Below, one piece after another: positions 10,674-23,039 of a stretch of DNA of 64,000 nucleotides. Each line of letters opens with the position of its first letter. The first letter of the stretch is position 1. A model generated the notes under the pieces. The model was not told the origin of the DNA, did no database searches, and saw nothing but the letters and a program-made list of their open reading frames with translations. Source of the DNA: Aquilaria yunnanensis (lineage: Eukaryota > Streptophyta > Magnoliopsida > Malvales > Thymelaeaceae); contig CM077599.1 in the NCBI GenBank assembly GCA_039654915.1, positions 71,392,001 to 71,456,000 on the forward strand, in the 5' to 3' direction. Made by a program: the position numbers and the translations under genes.

Positions 10674-11572
10674 TAGGAATGGAAATGAGCCGAGCAGAGC
10701 CCGAACACCCCTAGGCTCGAAGCTTAACTCGTTAAGAATTGGCTCTGCTCGAAGCTTGGATCGAGCTTGACAAACTCAAAAAATTAGGCTCAAAAATCGG
10801 CTAGAAAATGTTCAAGTTCGGTTTGGTAGCTCAATAGGCTCGAAACTCAAATTGAGCTCATTTTGAGGACCATTATAAGAGATCCAATAGTCTTTATTTT
10901 TTGTTGAGTTTTAAAATTTTTACATGGCTTTGGTGGTTATCACTGTTGGAGATTGAAGCTCGAATGAAGCTCTGCCTTCAATGGTTGTCGGTGTCGTAGA
11001 TTGAAGATTGAATGAAACTCTAGATGTTTGACGATAAGGTGATGAACGAAGGTGATTCAATTGCTTGGGGATCACAAGGCAATTACCAGGTGCTCAAACA
11101 AAGCTTGGTGATCACAAGCCGACTGATGATGAGATAAATAGATGACGAGTTACACGACGGTGGTGTGTATAGGTGGGTGGTCAGTGTCGTGAAGATGGCT
11201 ACCAGCCAATGAGAATGACAGTGGTAGGTGTGACTTTGGGCTAGGATCTATCAATTGCTATTGCTTTGAAGTGAGGGAAGGTAGAGTCTTGGTGTTATAG
11301 GAAGAGAATGAATGGCAGATAAGATTGGGTGTAGAAATTTTAGGGAATTAGTGTTAGATAAATTATATTATATTAATTTCTTGCTAGGCTCATTAGGCTT
11401 GATAAGGATTCGAGCTGAACATTGCCCATCTCGAAGCTCGGCTCGTTAAGGATTCGAACTTATCTTATAGATTAAAGCTCGGCTCGAGGCTTGTTAGGCT
11501 CGGCTCGATAACAAAAAAACTGAGCTCGAGCTTAAACTGTTTGATAAACGACTTGACTCGTTTCCACCCCTA
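10674..11572. mobile_element. hAT-like non-autonomous element in intron 3
   Basis: An 899-bp insertion with a perfect 8-bp duplication GGTAGTTG (10666-10673 and 11573-11580). The left end TAGGAATGGAAATGAG pairs with the reverse-complemented right end TAGGGGTGGAAACGAG (13 of 16). The interior is rich in GGCTCGA-type subterminal repeats in both orientations, typical of hAT elements. No transposase is present. Confidence 0.88.
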
Positions 11573-13149
11573 GGTAGTTGATTTTATTTATATTCCAAAA
11601 TTAATATTTATTTTATTAATTATTTTTGCTGCCAAATGATACAATTGTAAATTTTGCAGAATAGGTTGGACAATATGTTTCTTCTTGTTGGTGTAACAGA
11701 GGAATTTGAGGAATTTGTTACTTCATTTGGAAAAAGGGTTGTTGTGCAGGTTAAGACATTTATGGAAGAGAGTTCACATCTCGAGCAACAAGGTTAGTTG
11801 CCTTCCATCTCCTTCAATCATCTGTCACTTATGAAAAATCTTAAAAGAACCATTGCTAAAACTAATTTCATACTATTTCTCCCCTTGCATAATTGTTTCC
11901 ATAACATTGCTTGCAAAATGATTGTCAAATATATGTTCAGAGTTTGACTCCAGCTTCTATCACTTCCCTAATATGTCACTAGAATGCCGGTTCACATGTC
12001 CTCTATCTTCTATGAAGGCCAACATTTTTTGTTTATGAAAAAGCAATTCTGCAAATTTTCATAATGAATGCTAACTTAGAATTTATTATTTTTGTTTTGG
12101 TAACATAACTTGCTAACTTTATTTCTTTTTTTTTTTTTTTTTGTGAAACAGATTTGAACTCTTCAATTTCAAATTTAGATTTGATTGACCAAGTACTAAA
12201 GATCCAACAATGATCCTATGTTACTAAAAAGAAAGATCAAGGTGGACTTTTCTTGTTTTATAGTTTCTTAATGAAACATTAACATTTTGTGCGGAATAGA
12301 ACTGCGAAACTGTTTATTACTTTGTTGATGCCGATCTCTCTCTAAATTTGCTTGGTAATTCATGAATTTGGATCAGGCATTCTTGAACAGGTAGAGGTTT
12401 ATATTTTCTACATGGACCAGAAAATAATTATCTTTCTCGGATCATGCATATTTCTTGTATAGTTGTAGGTCCAAAAATAATGACTCAAAAAGAAAAAAAA
12501 TCAAGGATATTGGCATGGATTTATATATGAGACACATTAACAAGGCATTCCACTTGTAGAGTTACTTATTTTCTTTCCACTACCACTTACAATTTGAACA
12601 CAGAAGCATAAACGCATACACAGGACAGGAGCTAACTAATAATGAGTAGTGGAAACTATATATTTCAAAGATATATTTTTCACATAAGCTTTTGTGATTA
12701 CAATGAAATTAGTGGTGAATGATAGAACAAATCCGAAAGGTTATGTCCTTCGTGAAAAATTTTAAAAAATTAGGATATATATAAAAAATTATGGGTATAA
12801 ATATATAAAATATTACTATCTTAATTATGACTTGACCTCCATCAAATTGAAATCAAAAGATTCATACTAATTTAGCTTCATAGAAATTTTTTTCAAGCTC
12901 TGTTACTACAAATTTGCTAAAATAAAGGCTTATATATTTTGAGAATGAAATAATTACGTATCTATGACAACTATTATTTTGTTGCAGATATCAATTGAGG
13001 AACTTGTAAATGCCTATGACAGTTGTGGTTCTCGTGCAAGTGCCAACACAATTCTTAGACTTGCTAATTCCATGAAGCATGTTTCACCAGTAAACTTTAC
13101 TAATAAGGTAATTAACCTTAATGAAGATTTTTCCACCCATTCTTTTTAG

Positions 13150-14260
13150 CTAGAAAAAGGATTTTATTGCAACAACTCAAGAAGGTTATACATCTTATCC
13201 TGTATAATCAGCCAGGCTAAGGAAGATGAAGGACTTTTAGTATATCAACATTAATCTTGATCACATTTCTAGCTGGCCTTTGCCACTGTAAAGACTGTCT
13301 TATAAAATAGACCCCACGAGTTTTACAAGGGATAGTTGCCCAAAATTTAGACACTACAGAACAAATTCTATTCATAACTCCATTAGGATTAAGCCTATGT
13401 TTTGGAAAATGACTTCATTCCTAGCCAAACATATAAACTAGCAAGTAAAGCTTATTTTGGAAAACAGGATTTCTTGATCAACCTTGTTGCCCTTCCGATT
13501 TTGAGCAATGTCAAACAACTAAGCATCAAATACCCTAACCACTTTTTATCTATCTTGTAATCTAAGCAGGCAAACTAAATTGTATAAACCTAGTCACAAA
13601 AAAAAAAATAATGTGCTATATGGATTTAAGCTCTGTACAAAAAGGGCAACTAGGATCTTTAGACATACTTCCCTGACCCAGAATCATATTGTTATCAAGT
13701 CCATTCTGACAAGCTCGACACACAAAATTCTAGATCTTGGGAGGGCACTTTATTCTCTATATATCTTTCCACAGCTTAGGATTTGGCTTATGAGAAGAAC
13801 CCGCCTTATTGGAAGGAGTCTTTTTACATTTCTACATGAAGTAAACAGATTTAACTTTTGATTCTTCATTTTTTGACCCAAGGCCAAATAAGAGAGTCTA
13901 GGGGCCTACTGGCACTAACAAGAATCTGACAAATAGCTTAAGCATCTGCACTGGAAAGAAACTGTAACATTGGTCTCAAATCCCACTACCTTAATGGTTT
14001 GAGAATCTTGCTAACCATCATATTCTTGAGAGCTTCTAGAATACACCTCACTGGTTGCAGTTTATAACCAGGTAAATTTGGAACTAAGGGGTCCTACCAA
14101 ACTTTCACAAATTTCTCATCCTCAATTTGCCAACAGAATCCTTCAGCCATAATCTTCTTGCCTTCCAATCAGCTAGCCCATCACCAAGATGCCCTCAAGC
14201 CCTTACTTACTTCAAGAAATAAGCAATAAGGAAAATAGAGCCCTTTAAGCACCGTGACCC
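13150..14260 (-). pseudogene. LINE 3' fragment (zinc-binding RT tail) in intron 6
   Basis: Read on the minus strand, about 13800-13570 gives broken blocks of the zf-RVT domain of plant LINEs (a CPPKI..NFV.RACQNGL-like stretch, then MSKDPSCPFCTELKS..HIIF). Further upstream (14220-14000) is an EDEKFVKVW.DPLVPNLPGYK-like block that precedes it in such elements. Frames are shifted throughout. The limits are approximate; the 3' end should be near 13150. Confidence 0.6.
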
Positions 14261-15164
14261 AAAACTGCTATGGGTTTTTCAAACCTCTTCGAGCCAATTT
14301 AGTAAGTAGTGCATTGTTAAATAAGGTGCTCCTCATATTTATTAAACCTTTTCATCTCTTAAGGATAGAATTTTAATTTTCTAGATGAAATAGTAATTAT
14401 AAATCTTTTGAATCGAATATCCAACATTTTTACCATTTTTGTGTCTCTTAGGAACAAGTTGTTCAATTATATTTATTTTATTAGTAAGAGTTTGAGACTT
14501 AGTTTTTTTATTTCTTGAAACCTAAAGGTTGTCCAGCCATATTGTCCTACATTTTAATCTTTCTTTTGCAATGCAAGTGGGAGGAACTGATCCGAGGCAA
14601 TGCCTTCTACCATCAAACAAGCTAAGTGGCAAAAATGATCAATCTCTTGAATTCTTAGATGTGTAAGAATTTGCTTATAAATGTGAAATATATAACAATG
14701 CCTTGTCCATTACTCTAATGACTGAAATAAGCACATGATCTATGCTTATAAATGTGACAAGTTTTCTCTAAGGTGTTAGTGGTAATAAATCTTTTAAATT
14801 CTTAGATACAGCTACATTGTCATAAATTATTTCTTTTTCATATTTTTCATAACTTACAATACGTTTAGAAATTTATAATGCAATTGAAGTAATGTAAAAT
14901 TTATAATGCAATTGAAGTAGTGTATCTGCTTGGGCTTATCATTTATATTGTCTATTATTTCATTAGTATTTAATCTTTCAACCCTTAAAGTCCTGTTCAT
15001 TGACAACTTCTTAGTATGACTAATTATCTCTAACATGAAGGTCAAAGTTCAGGCTAAAAACTATGGTAGGATAATGCTAGTTGTCATTATAGTATAGAAC
15101 CTTAGCACTATTTAAAAATTATAAGAGAATGAACTTGATTCTTTTTTCTTTTATGCTAGTGGCA

Positions 15165-15360
15165 ATAATATTTTTTTTCTTGTTCCTTTCTCTCCCTTTT
15201 GAATTTTACTATGCAAAACCCTTCAAAAACACTCATTGTTCTTCACTGGTGATTGAAGGTGTTTACGTCCTTTTGTAGGGAGTTAGTAATTTGAACATCA
15301 GCTAGTATGATAACAAATAAGAGTTTTGACCATTGCACATAACCAAAATGGTGTGTATGT
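15165..15360 (+). repeat. Dispersed repeat, copy 1
   Basis: This stretch, which includes ATGCAAAACCCTTCAA and GTAATTTGAACAT, matches 56285-56520 in the same orientation over about 200 bases with scattered differences. It lies in the last intron of the TPST pseudogene. The nature of the repeat is unknown. Confidence 0.6.
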
Positions 15361-15361
15361 G

Positions 15362-15387
15362 CACTTCTGTGTGTGTGTGTGTGTGTG
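15362..15387. repeat. (GT)n microsatellite
   Basis: A short GT run in the last intron of the TPST pseudogene. Confidence 0.85.
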
Positions 15388-15647
15388 CATGTATAGCAAA
15401 AACAATTTGGACCAAAAAAAGCAAATCAATTAAAGTTGAATTTCCTTGCATTCTCGCACTAGTGTTTTATAACTGATTTTATGAATAAGAAGAGTTATAA
15501 TTTATAGTCATAGATTTCTAAGATATTTATGTGCAGGTACGTCATAAAGTTCATAAGTCAGTTTTTGAGCAAATAAGATCACTCAATCATCTTGATATTG
15601 AGCTATATGAGTATGCAAGAGACATTGTTGCAAAAAGAAGAAAATGA

Positions 15648-18429
15648 GCTATAATAAAGTCAACAACCAATGTGAGTGTTAGTTTCTCAAAAATATATTT
15701 TCCTTCATTGTAGCATTTTAAAATAATAAAATATTATCAATTTATGAAATTTGATATAATAAATTTAGGCAGAGGATAACAAAACTATGAGGATATCTAA
15801 ATTTAATTAGAAAATTTTAGTATAAAAAAGATATTCTCTTTTGATGACTTTTAAATGAGCTTGTTACCAATCGAGTGAAATGAATACAAAAAATTTTATA
15901 TATTGGACCTCAACTTATTGGGATTGACTTAATTAATATTAAATTTAATAAGCTAATTTTTCTTAACATTGTTGGTGCTCTTGCTTTCACATGTTTGAAA
16001 AAATGTTACTGGGGGATTTGGAATGACACCTAAAGTATCAAAACATCATCAATCATTCAAAAGCATTTTTCTTGGCCACATCATTTTTAATGATTATCCT
16101 TTTGTTGCTCTTTATAAGGGCTAGAAGAAATGTATCAAAAATGAAAAACATTTAATCAAGGTTATTTACCGTTGAATCTTTGTCTAGAAAAATAATTACG
16201 ACATTTTCTTAAGCATTAGAACTTCTTGTTGTTATATTGTTATTATTATTGTTTTCATGCATATGTTTATTTATTAAAATAAATGGGATAATTAAAGAGC
16301 TTTTACCATAAAAAATTTGATTAGATGTTTTAGTTTAGAAATGATTGTTATTAATGTAGCATACACTACTAGAAAAAGTAGGATTCTATATGGTTGCTTC
16401 TCATAAATAGTTGTCGAAAACCCATCTGTCAGGTTTAGCCCTATGGAAAAAAATCTTTTGATGATTAATCATTGGGACAAAGGGTTGTTGCCAGATGCCA
16501 AGTTATGAGGGCCCCACCATTTGAATTTTTTACAAATAGCAATAGTTGGAATTTTTAATGGTCACTATAATCAAAAGCTTTTTCTTTTTTTCTTTTTAAT
16601 TTTACGGTTTTTGTGATGGTTAACCATCAAAATGTTTTTGTGTTTTAAAGATGATAATATGTCAAAAATATGATTTCTAGCTATAAGAATCTGTTAGAGA
16701 TTCAATAATTATGCTTCCATGTGGGTTTCTACTTCTCCATATTAATGAAACTACATATACATGCAACTTAGAGTAGTTAAACAAGTACACATAGTAAGAG
16801 CAAAGTACAGTTAAAATAAGTACATGTTCATCCTTAAAAACTTGTATTCCCTCTATCTTATTTCTTTTGACCCATTTATCTACACATGGAGATTAGGGTA
16901 TATGTTATTTATGTCGTTCTTACCATTTTTTACCTCTAAAACTAAAATAATTTTTTTTTTTGTTTTGTGTAGTGTGAGTTCAAGTAAGGATATTCATTTT
17001 TTAGTTTTGTGTAGGAAGAGTTTAAATGAGTATATTAAGGTAAATTGGATGTTCAAAACTTTCTAAAAAGGGAAACGGTTAAATATTTTTGAGATATTCC
17101 AAAAAGAAATATGATTCATTCTTTTTTGGATGAAAAGAATGGTAACTTAGAACCACTCAAGCAAATAAGCATCAATGTAATATAACAATTTTGAGTCAAA
17201 ATTATAAAAGCTCACAGTAACATCACATCTAGATTCTTATTTGGTTAAGGTTTTTCATTTAGTCTATTTATATGAACTTGTAACTCTTATCATAACTTGA
17301 GTTAGGGGCTTTAGTCCAAATTTTTAATTCCTTTTGAAAGTTTCTTTTGCCTATGGAAAGAATGATTCAATGATCCACATTGTAAAAACTAAGAAGTAGG
17401 TCAATGGTTCCACCACTATATCTATTAGAGATATGGAAGAGGGTGGCCTATTTGACCACTCATAAAAGAATAGTGGGCTAAGAAACACTTGCTTAATCCC
17501 CTAAGGCTACTTAATTAAAACCCCTAAACTTGTTGACCAAGTGTTTATGCCTTCTATGTGTTTCATAACATTGTTTTAAGCTCAATTCAGGGTTGGATTG
17601 TGTCTACATTTTCACCCATTTTCGGTCAAGTTGTATCTGTTCTTTTGGTCTCAATTCTTCTCAAATGTACCTCGGTGCATTTATTTTTGTTAATGCTTTC
17701 TTGACTGTCTATTCCCTGACACTAGCATTACTCTAATTCCAATACTTTTTTGTCCTTCTATAGCATTGGTCATTTGAAGGACACTACTTTCTTTCATCTC
17801 GAGCTAAATTTCCTTTTTTCATAACCATCCAGTAAGTTAAGTTAAGAGTTTTCCTGCCATTTAGAGAGATCAGAAGAACCATTTTTAAAGCTACGGATTA
17901 TTCATTCAATAGGAACTTATTTTCAATGGTAACATCAAAATCATATTGCTAAAAGTAAAATATTATAGCTAATTGGAGTTAAATTCAATTTCAAATTTTA
18001 ATCGTGTTAAACCTAAAACTATGAAAATATATATATAATATAGAATGAGCCTAAATGCTATAAAACTGAGCCTAAATACAAAGCTCATGTTTTCAATGAT
18101 AAGGCATTTAGGCTAAAGGTATAAGGGAAGAAAGAAGAAGGATTGAGTTTCTCTTAGCTTTAATTTCTTTTTGTTCAATTTATATTTCTTCCACCCACAG
18201 TAGCTTAGCCTAACTGAACAAAAATTTTACAATGGGTAAAATCTTGTAACATGTTTTAAGCTTTTCAATGCGTTTAATATGTATAGCTATGGGGTAAGTG
18301 GACCATATATGTTAAAACCTTGTGTTTGCATGATTGTTGCTAGTAGCCTAACACACATTTTTTCCTGTTTTGCCAAGCAAAAAATGTTAACAGCTGCTCC
18401 ATTGGTTTTATCTTGTTGCAAAATAATTT
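15648..18429. other. Intergenic spacer, no gene seen
   Basis: AT-rich spacer after the TPST pseudogene. I see only transposon traces: a CACTA-type end at 16364 (listed separately) and ordinary low-complexity runs. ORFs here lack coding character. Confidence 0.5.
16364..16700 (+). mobile_element. CACTA-type transposon end (fragment)
   Basis: CACTACTAGAAAAAG at 16364-16378 matches the terminal repeat of plant CACTA (En/Spm) elements. The following bases include GTTGTCGAAAACCC and TTTTGATGATTAATC, possibly subterminal repeats. No matching right end was found, so this is a fragment or a very decayed copy. Confidence 0.45.
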
Positions 18430-19352
18430 TTCCACTAAACCTCTAACCAAGGCCCATATTTATTCATTTATGCTTCCTCCATTGATTGTCCCCCTGAATA
18501 ACCCTAATTGTCTCGTTCATTAACACCTTCCTTGAAAAAGTTTGTTCCACGTCTGTAGCTTCATTTTTAGTTTTGTAAAATCCCATGTTACTAATGTCCT
18601 AAACAACCATAATTATTGCACAAAGCTTCGTAAACCACTTGTTGAAGCATTGATCCCATGCACATGTAAAGACTAGTTGTTCAGGTCCGTTCTGTGTTAC
18701 ATCAATTTTGAGCAAGGTGTTACTCTAGTTTCTTTATGGAGCTTAGGGAGCTTTGCCCAAATTATTGTTATAGTAATCTTTGCTTACTCTATTTTGAACT
18801 TCCTCTCCTATAGATGAATAGCAACACAATGTCCATTTATGAACCACAGATCCTCTAATAAAGTTTTCTTATAATCCACATATAAGGCAATTTGAATAAG
18901 AAAAAGTAATCTCTTAAGTCAATATAGGTAACACCTTTTTTTGGTCTTTTGAGTCTCATCCATAATCAGTTATATCCAACTTTTCCCCTAAATACATAAA
19001 CTATAACTACTTCTTGTCATTTCCTTTTAATTGTAGCTGTACCCTCTTTCCATACTTTGACAGTTGGGATACCATTATTTGGCACCTCCTTTTCTTCCTT
19101 AAAATCTTCCATCCATGAAAATAAAGCCTTTTCCTCTAGTGTTTCCGTGTTCTACTCTAAAAGGTAGCTTTGTATAAGAGTTTTCCTTGAAGGCTCTCAG
19201 AAACCCTTTCTTGATCTACATCTATTTCTTTCTCATCTTCCCCAATCCGCTTGTTGCCACATCACATTAGTTGTAGAAGGCACCTTTGTACACATAGTTA
19301 AATTGGAAAAGTTCTGAATGATGACCCCTGATCAGCCTCCAAGGGCCATAAG
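18430..19352 (-). pseudogene. Possible LINE ORF1 relic
   Basis: On the minus strand, broken stretches such as an IIWAKLPKLHKE-like block and nearby Cys-containing pieces recall the gag-like ORF1 (DUF4283 type) of plant L1 elements. Frames change often and nothing is intact. The hAT-like element at 19353 is inserted at its edge. The assignment is weak. Confidence 0.35.
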
Positions 19353-20218
19353 TAGGTGTGTTCATCAAAATCGGTCAACCGGCAAAATCGAATAATCCAA
19401 TTTACCCCAAATTGAATGACATATGGTTTTATGCAATTATGGTTATAGTTTGAGTTTAGAAATCTTCAAACAGAATTATATAGGGCCACGTTTGGGAATA
19501 GACTTTGTGATTAGCATTAGAGTTTTAGATAATTTATTTAATCATGGAAATGAAACTGCTGAAGCCAAAAGCTACAACCTACCCTTAGATATTTTTTTCA
19601 AAACTCTAGCGCTAATCACTAACGCTAATGCCAAATAGAACCATGGTACAATTACATTTTTTGAAGTCATAATCAATAAAAACCACACTGGCTTGATTAA
19701 GCCTAAATGCACTTTAAAGTCTAAACTCATAAGTCCTTACATAACCCAATTTTATTTTAAACTTCAAGTTTCTGCAGTCCATATTATGAACGGACAAGTT
19801 TGTTTTTCTTGGGGACAAGCAGCAATAACTTTCAAGCTCTTTTTCTGGAGTCATGTGACCATATGGTTTGTCTCTTGTTCCTTTTAAGATTTGTCTTCTT
19901 GTTGGTTGAAGTTGAGATTATGTTATTGTTTATTTTGAAATTAGGATGATAAATTTGGCTAAATTATCTTTGTTGTTGCAAATGGCTTTACATTATGTGC
20001 TTCGATTAATTTATTTAGATTTAGTATGATAAATTTATTCTGTGAAAAACCAAAACTGAATCGCAACTAAATTGTGTTTATGTAGTGTGGTCTTTTTTTT
20101 TTATTATTTGTATATAAAGTGGCGCAATTATGGTTGTCCAATTGCGAAACAATTTACTATGCGTTGTGGTTGTGGGTTTAAGTAAAAACTTCATGAAACC
20201 ATACAATGAACACCTTTA
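19353..20218. mobile_element. hAT-like non-autonomous element
   Basis: An 866-bp insertion flanked by a perfect 8-bp repeat GCCATAAG (19345-19352 and 20219-20226). The left end TAGGTGTGTTCAT pairs with the reverse-complemented right end TAAAGGTGTTCAT. There is no coding capacity. A smaller element lies inside at about 19483-19642. Confidence 0.87.
19483..19642. mobile_element. Small MITE nested in the hAT-like element
   Basis: Ends GGGCCACGTTTGG and, reversed, GGTTCTATTTGG are followed on both sides by similar GTGATTAGC..TAGAG stretches, giving imperfect inverted repeats of about 40 bases. At 160 bp it resembles PIF/Harbinger-like MITEs. The target duplication is unclear. Confidence 0.55.
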
Positions 20219-20928
20219 GCCATAAGGAATAACCAAGTCTTTTCAGATTAGGTCCTCAATCAACCACTGTGGAGATGTGGCCACAACAAATCCTAAAATG
20301 AGAACGATTAGGACAAAGATTTCTAGAAAGAAGACAAGGTTTTTGGTTCTAAAACCTAGACTTGTACAACCCCAATATGCAAAAATGGACGGTTTCCCTT
20401 TAGTTAATGGAAAATATAACATAGGGCATAGCTGGTTTGAAATCGGTAAAATATAGAATACAATTTATTCACAGTCCCCTAGCTCTAACGAATGCCCTAA
20501 AGTGGTCACCTATCTAACATGGTACAATCATAAAATTCCTTAACTCTAAAAGTGTGCCCTAAAGTAATCATTTCCATTAGTTTTTTTGTTATCTTTGACA
20601 GAACTTAATGATGTGATATTTTCTGAGTCTTTGTGGTAGTAAAAAATGTTACATGCCATCCTCTTTTATAAAAACAAATGACTACATTGAAAGAATAAAA
20701 AAATTTGGAATAAGGTTGACACAAAAACATAATTTTAGGGACTTAAAACACATATTAGTCCAAATCTCATCTTCTTCTCCAAATTGATTCACACCCAGTA
20801 GCTTCCGTGGCTTCCTCTCTTTCTCCCCTCTCTTCTCTCCTTCTTCATCTCCACCAATTTCGAGCCGAGCCGAAATTCATAAGCAAGCAATTCCGCCAAT
20901 TTCCCAAATTTAATTGAATCTAAGCCAT

Positions 20929-21012
20929 ATGAATCCCACGAACAATTCTTCCGGTGATGACGAGAAACTCTTACCCGCCGTCGCCGAAGCCAAGAGAGGC
21001 GGCGATAGAGAG
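20929..21012 (+). pseudogene. Captured first-exon fragment, unknown gene
   Basis: ATG in a good plant context (GCCATATGA) opens 28 codons (MNPTNNSSGDDEKLLPAVAE, then AKRGGDRE) ending at a GTGAGG splice donor. It is preceded by a pyrimidine-rich leader typical of a 5' UTR. It sits inside the Pack-MULE-like element without any downstream exon that I recognise. The parent gene is unknown. Confidence 0.4.
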
Positions 21013-21224
21013 GTGAGGGAACAAATTCATTTTCAGCCCTACCTACTTTTGGATGTCTCTGTCCCCAGACTCCCCCACCCACAATACTCGTTCGTGTCCG
21101 ATGAAAAATTCAATAATCAATATCTCGATAAATCCATTACTCTTTGAATCGACATCAAATTAGAAATGTAAAATTGGAACCAAACAGGCTAAAGAGAAAT
21201 TTCAATTCTCGCGAAATAAAAGAA

Positions 21225-21540
21225 TGGGGTTAATCGAAAATTGTTCAAGCCCAATCAGAGATAATCCGAATAGCCACAATAAGAACAACCATCCCATTCC
21301 TCGCAGCAAACCCACAAAGTTTGGATACATAATCCGCACCAATCCCTTTGAAGAAACAGGCATATCCAGGAACACTTTCCTCAATCCTGGTTCAAGCCCA
21401 TCGAAACTGATCTTCAGAACGCCATGGATGTCTCTCTCTAGCTCCAGTTTCTATTTCAGCAGACAGTTGCTCTTAAATGCTCGCAGACTCAGTAGCCGAA
21501 GAACCCCCCAGACGTCGAGCTCGTTCGGTTTGTAGACAAA
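21225..21540 (-). pseudogene. Captured TIR-NBS-LRR (NB-ARC) fragment
   Basis: On the minus strand the block VLKISFDGLE, then LRKVFLD, is the hallmark ARC2 sequence of TIR-type NLR resistance proteins. After a one-frame shift it continues as CFFKGIGADYVSKLCGF, the next part of the same domain. Just upstream (about 21540-21470) there is an LRLLSLRAFKSN block, which matches ARC1, while the intervening GLPLA region is missing. The fragment is therefore deleted and frame-shifted. NLRs are intracellular immune receptors; this piece cannot act as one. Confidence 0.72.
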
Positions 21541-22222
21541 TCAACTCCGGTTTATGGGCTTCAATTCGACGCATAGAAGATTTGGAAGGGAGGGAGTCGG
21601 AGCCCATGTTGATTCCCAGCTCCCTCTTTCTTCCCACGGCCTAGGACCCGAGTCATCGGCACCTCTTCGGCCACCGGCGCGGCCATGTCCATTTCACCTT
21701 CCACAGGGACCCCATCTCCCAGCCAGCATTTCTTGCAAAATTAGCGACGCAAATCAACAGATTGGTTCTGGAAATGGGTTCTGGGTTGGTGAGAATCGCA
21801 TTGGAGTGAGACAAGGCAAAGCGTCGGACTGGAAGTAGGGAACTGGAAACGCAGAATGATTTTGGTAGGGAGGATTTGGGAAAAAGATAAAGTTGAAGGT
21901 AATCTACGTTTTAAGTGCCAAAATTTTGTGTTTGTCTCAGTTTTAACCTAAGGCTTTTTATTCGTCCAATATAGTTATTCTTTGTTATAACAAAGGGGGC
22001 CACATGGCATTTTGGGCCCCGGCAAAGTGTGTGTGGCACTGCCACATCAACATCTCAATTTTTAAATCATCAACTTTCATCTAAGATAATGTAAAAAATG
22101 ATAGAATGAACTATTTTGGGACACGTTTTTTAAGTTAAGAGACTTTGTGATGATACCATGTCAAATAAGTTACCACTTTAAGACAAGTGTTGAGATTAGG
22201 GGACTGTAGATGGATTTTATCC

Positions 22223-23039
22223 TAATAATATATATAAAGATTTTGGTGTTATTCGTTTATATTTGAGTTGGATTCATTTGAAATGATTTATTTTCACTTT
22301 TATTATGTTTTATTTGAAACTAATCTCATTTAAAAGTTAATATTCTGCATGTATATTAACCCGTTGAATAATATTTTTTTAATAATGTAATCAATTTTTT
22401 TATGATACTTTCACTTACTCAACCTAAAAAAATGATAACAGGTTAATCACATTATAAAAATGTTATTTAATAGATTATTGAACTTATATAGTTTTAGTTT
22501 TCAAATAACATTGATTGGAAATGAAAAAAACTATAAAATATAAATTTAACCATTTTAAATCAATCTAACTTAAATATAAACCAACTATACTGAAATCTTT
22601 TAATATATTATTACTAGTCCTAAACCAACTTGGCCATATTATTTACATTTTTCATTACCCAAAGGGCAGCAATCTTAAAACTAGTTTATACACCCATCGT
22701 TGACATAGAATTCCAAGTTATATTCAGTCCCAAAACAATATGTGTATGTAAGCGTTATAGAATATTATTATAAATATATTATAATAAATTAATAATTTAA
22801 AAATTAATAAATTCTTCCAACATCATATTGAATGTGACCAAAAAATTTATCCATTATGTCAAAATATTAATTACTAAAGTGAGTAATTAAAAAAATCTTT
22901 CCAAGATTGTATTATACAAATATCTTAAAAATGGTATTAAATTTATTAGCTTCTGTAGTAATTAAAAAAATATTATAATTTGAATTAGAACGATTATAAT
23001 TGTTTTCTTGTAAATTCAGTTTTTCAAAGTTTAGCAATT
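22223..23039. other. AT-rich spacer, no gene seen
   Basis: Very AT-rich sequence without recognisable coding or structural features. Confidence 0.5.

Larger units (their letters stand above)
8491..15647 (+). pseudogene. TPST: Tyrosylprotein sulfotransferase (TPST) pseudogene
   Basis: Seven exons resemble plant tyrosylprotein sulfotransferase, a Golgi enzyme that uses PAPS to sulfate peptide hormones. By splice sites they are 8491-8779, 9260-9400, 10515-10619, 11660-11792, 12152-12192, 12988-13107 and 15537-15647, and all phases agree. Recognisable blocks are HDDYSVMSKL, NPVDRVFSLYEYS (the 3'-phosphate-binding loop), FIHNGETFQ, LTNNSYLEGAHE, LVGVTEEFEEF and IRSLNHLDIELYEYA. Three things argue for a pseudogene. 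The upstream exons with signal peptide and 5' PAPS loop are absent. The Arg usually preceding NPV is Gly. An in-frame TAA (10599-10601) lies in exon 3. It ends in KRRK without the C-terminal membrane segment of the Arabidopsis enzyme. Introns hold several transposons. An expressed fragment is possible but unlikely to be active. Confidence 0.85.
20445..22222. mobile_element. Pack-MULE-like element carrying gene fragments
   Basis: The two ends are inverted copies of each other over about 130 bases. The left (~20460-20600) and the reversed right (~22220-22080) share ACAGTCCCCTA, CTAAAGTGGT/TTAAAGTGGT, ACATGGTA and related blocks in the same order. Between them lies markedly GC-richer DNA with gene-like pieces: a start exon with splice donor at 20929-21012, an NB-ARC fragment on the minus strand at 21225-21540, and a GC-rich stretch at 21550-21840. 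Long TIRs around captured gene fragments define Pack-MULEs. No target duplication was found, so the outer limits are approximate. Confidence 0.65.
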
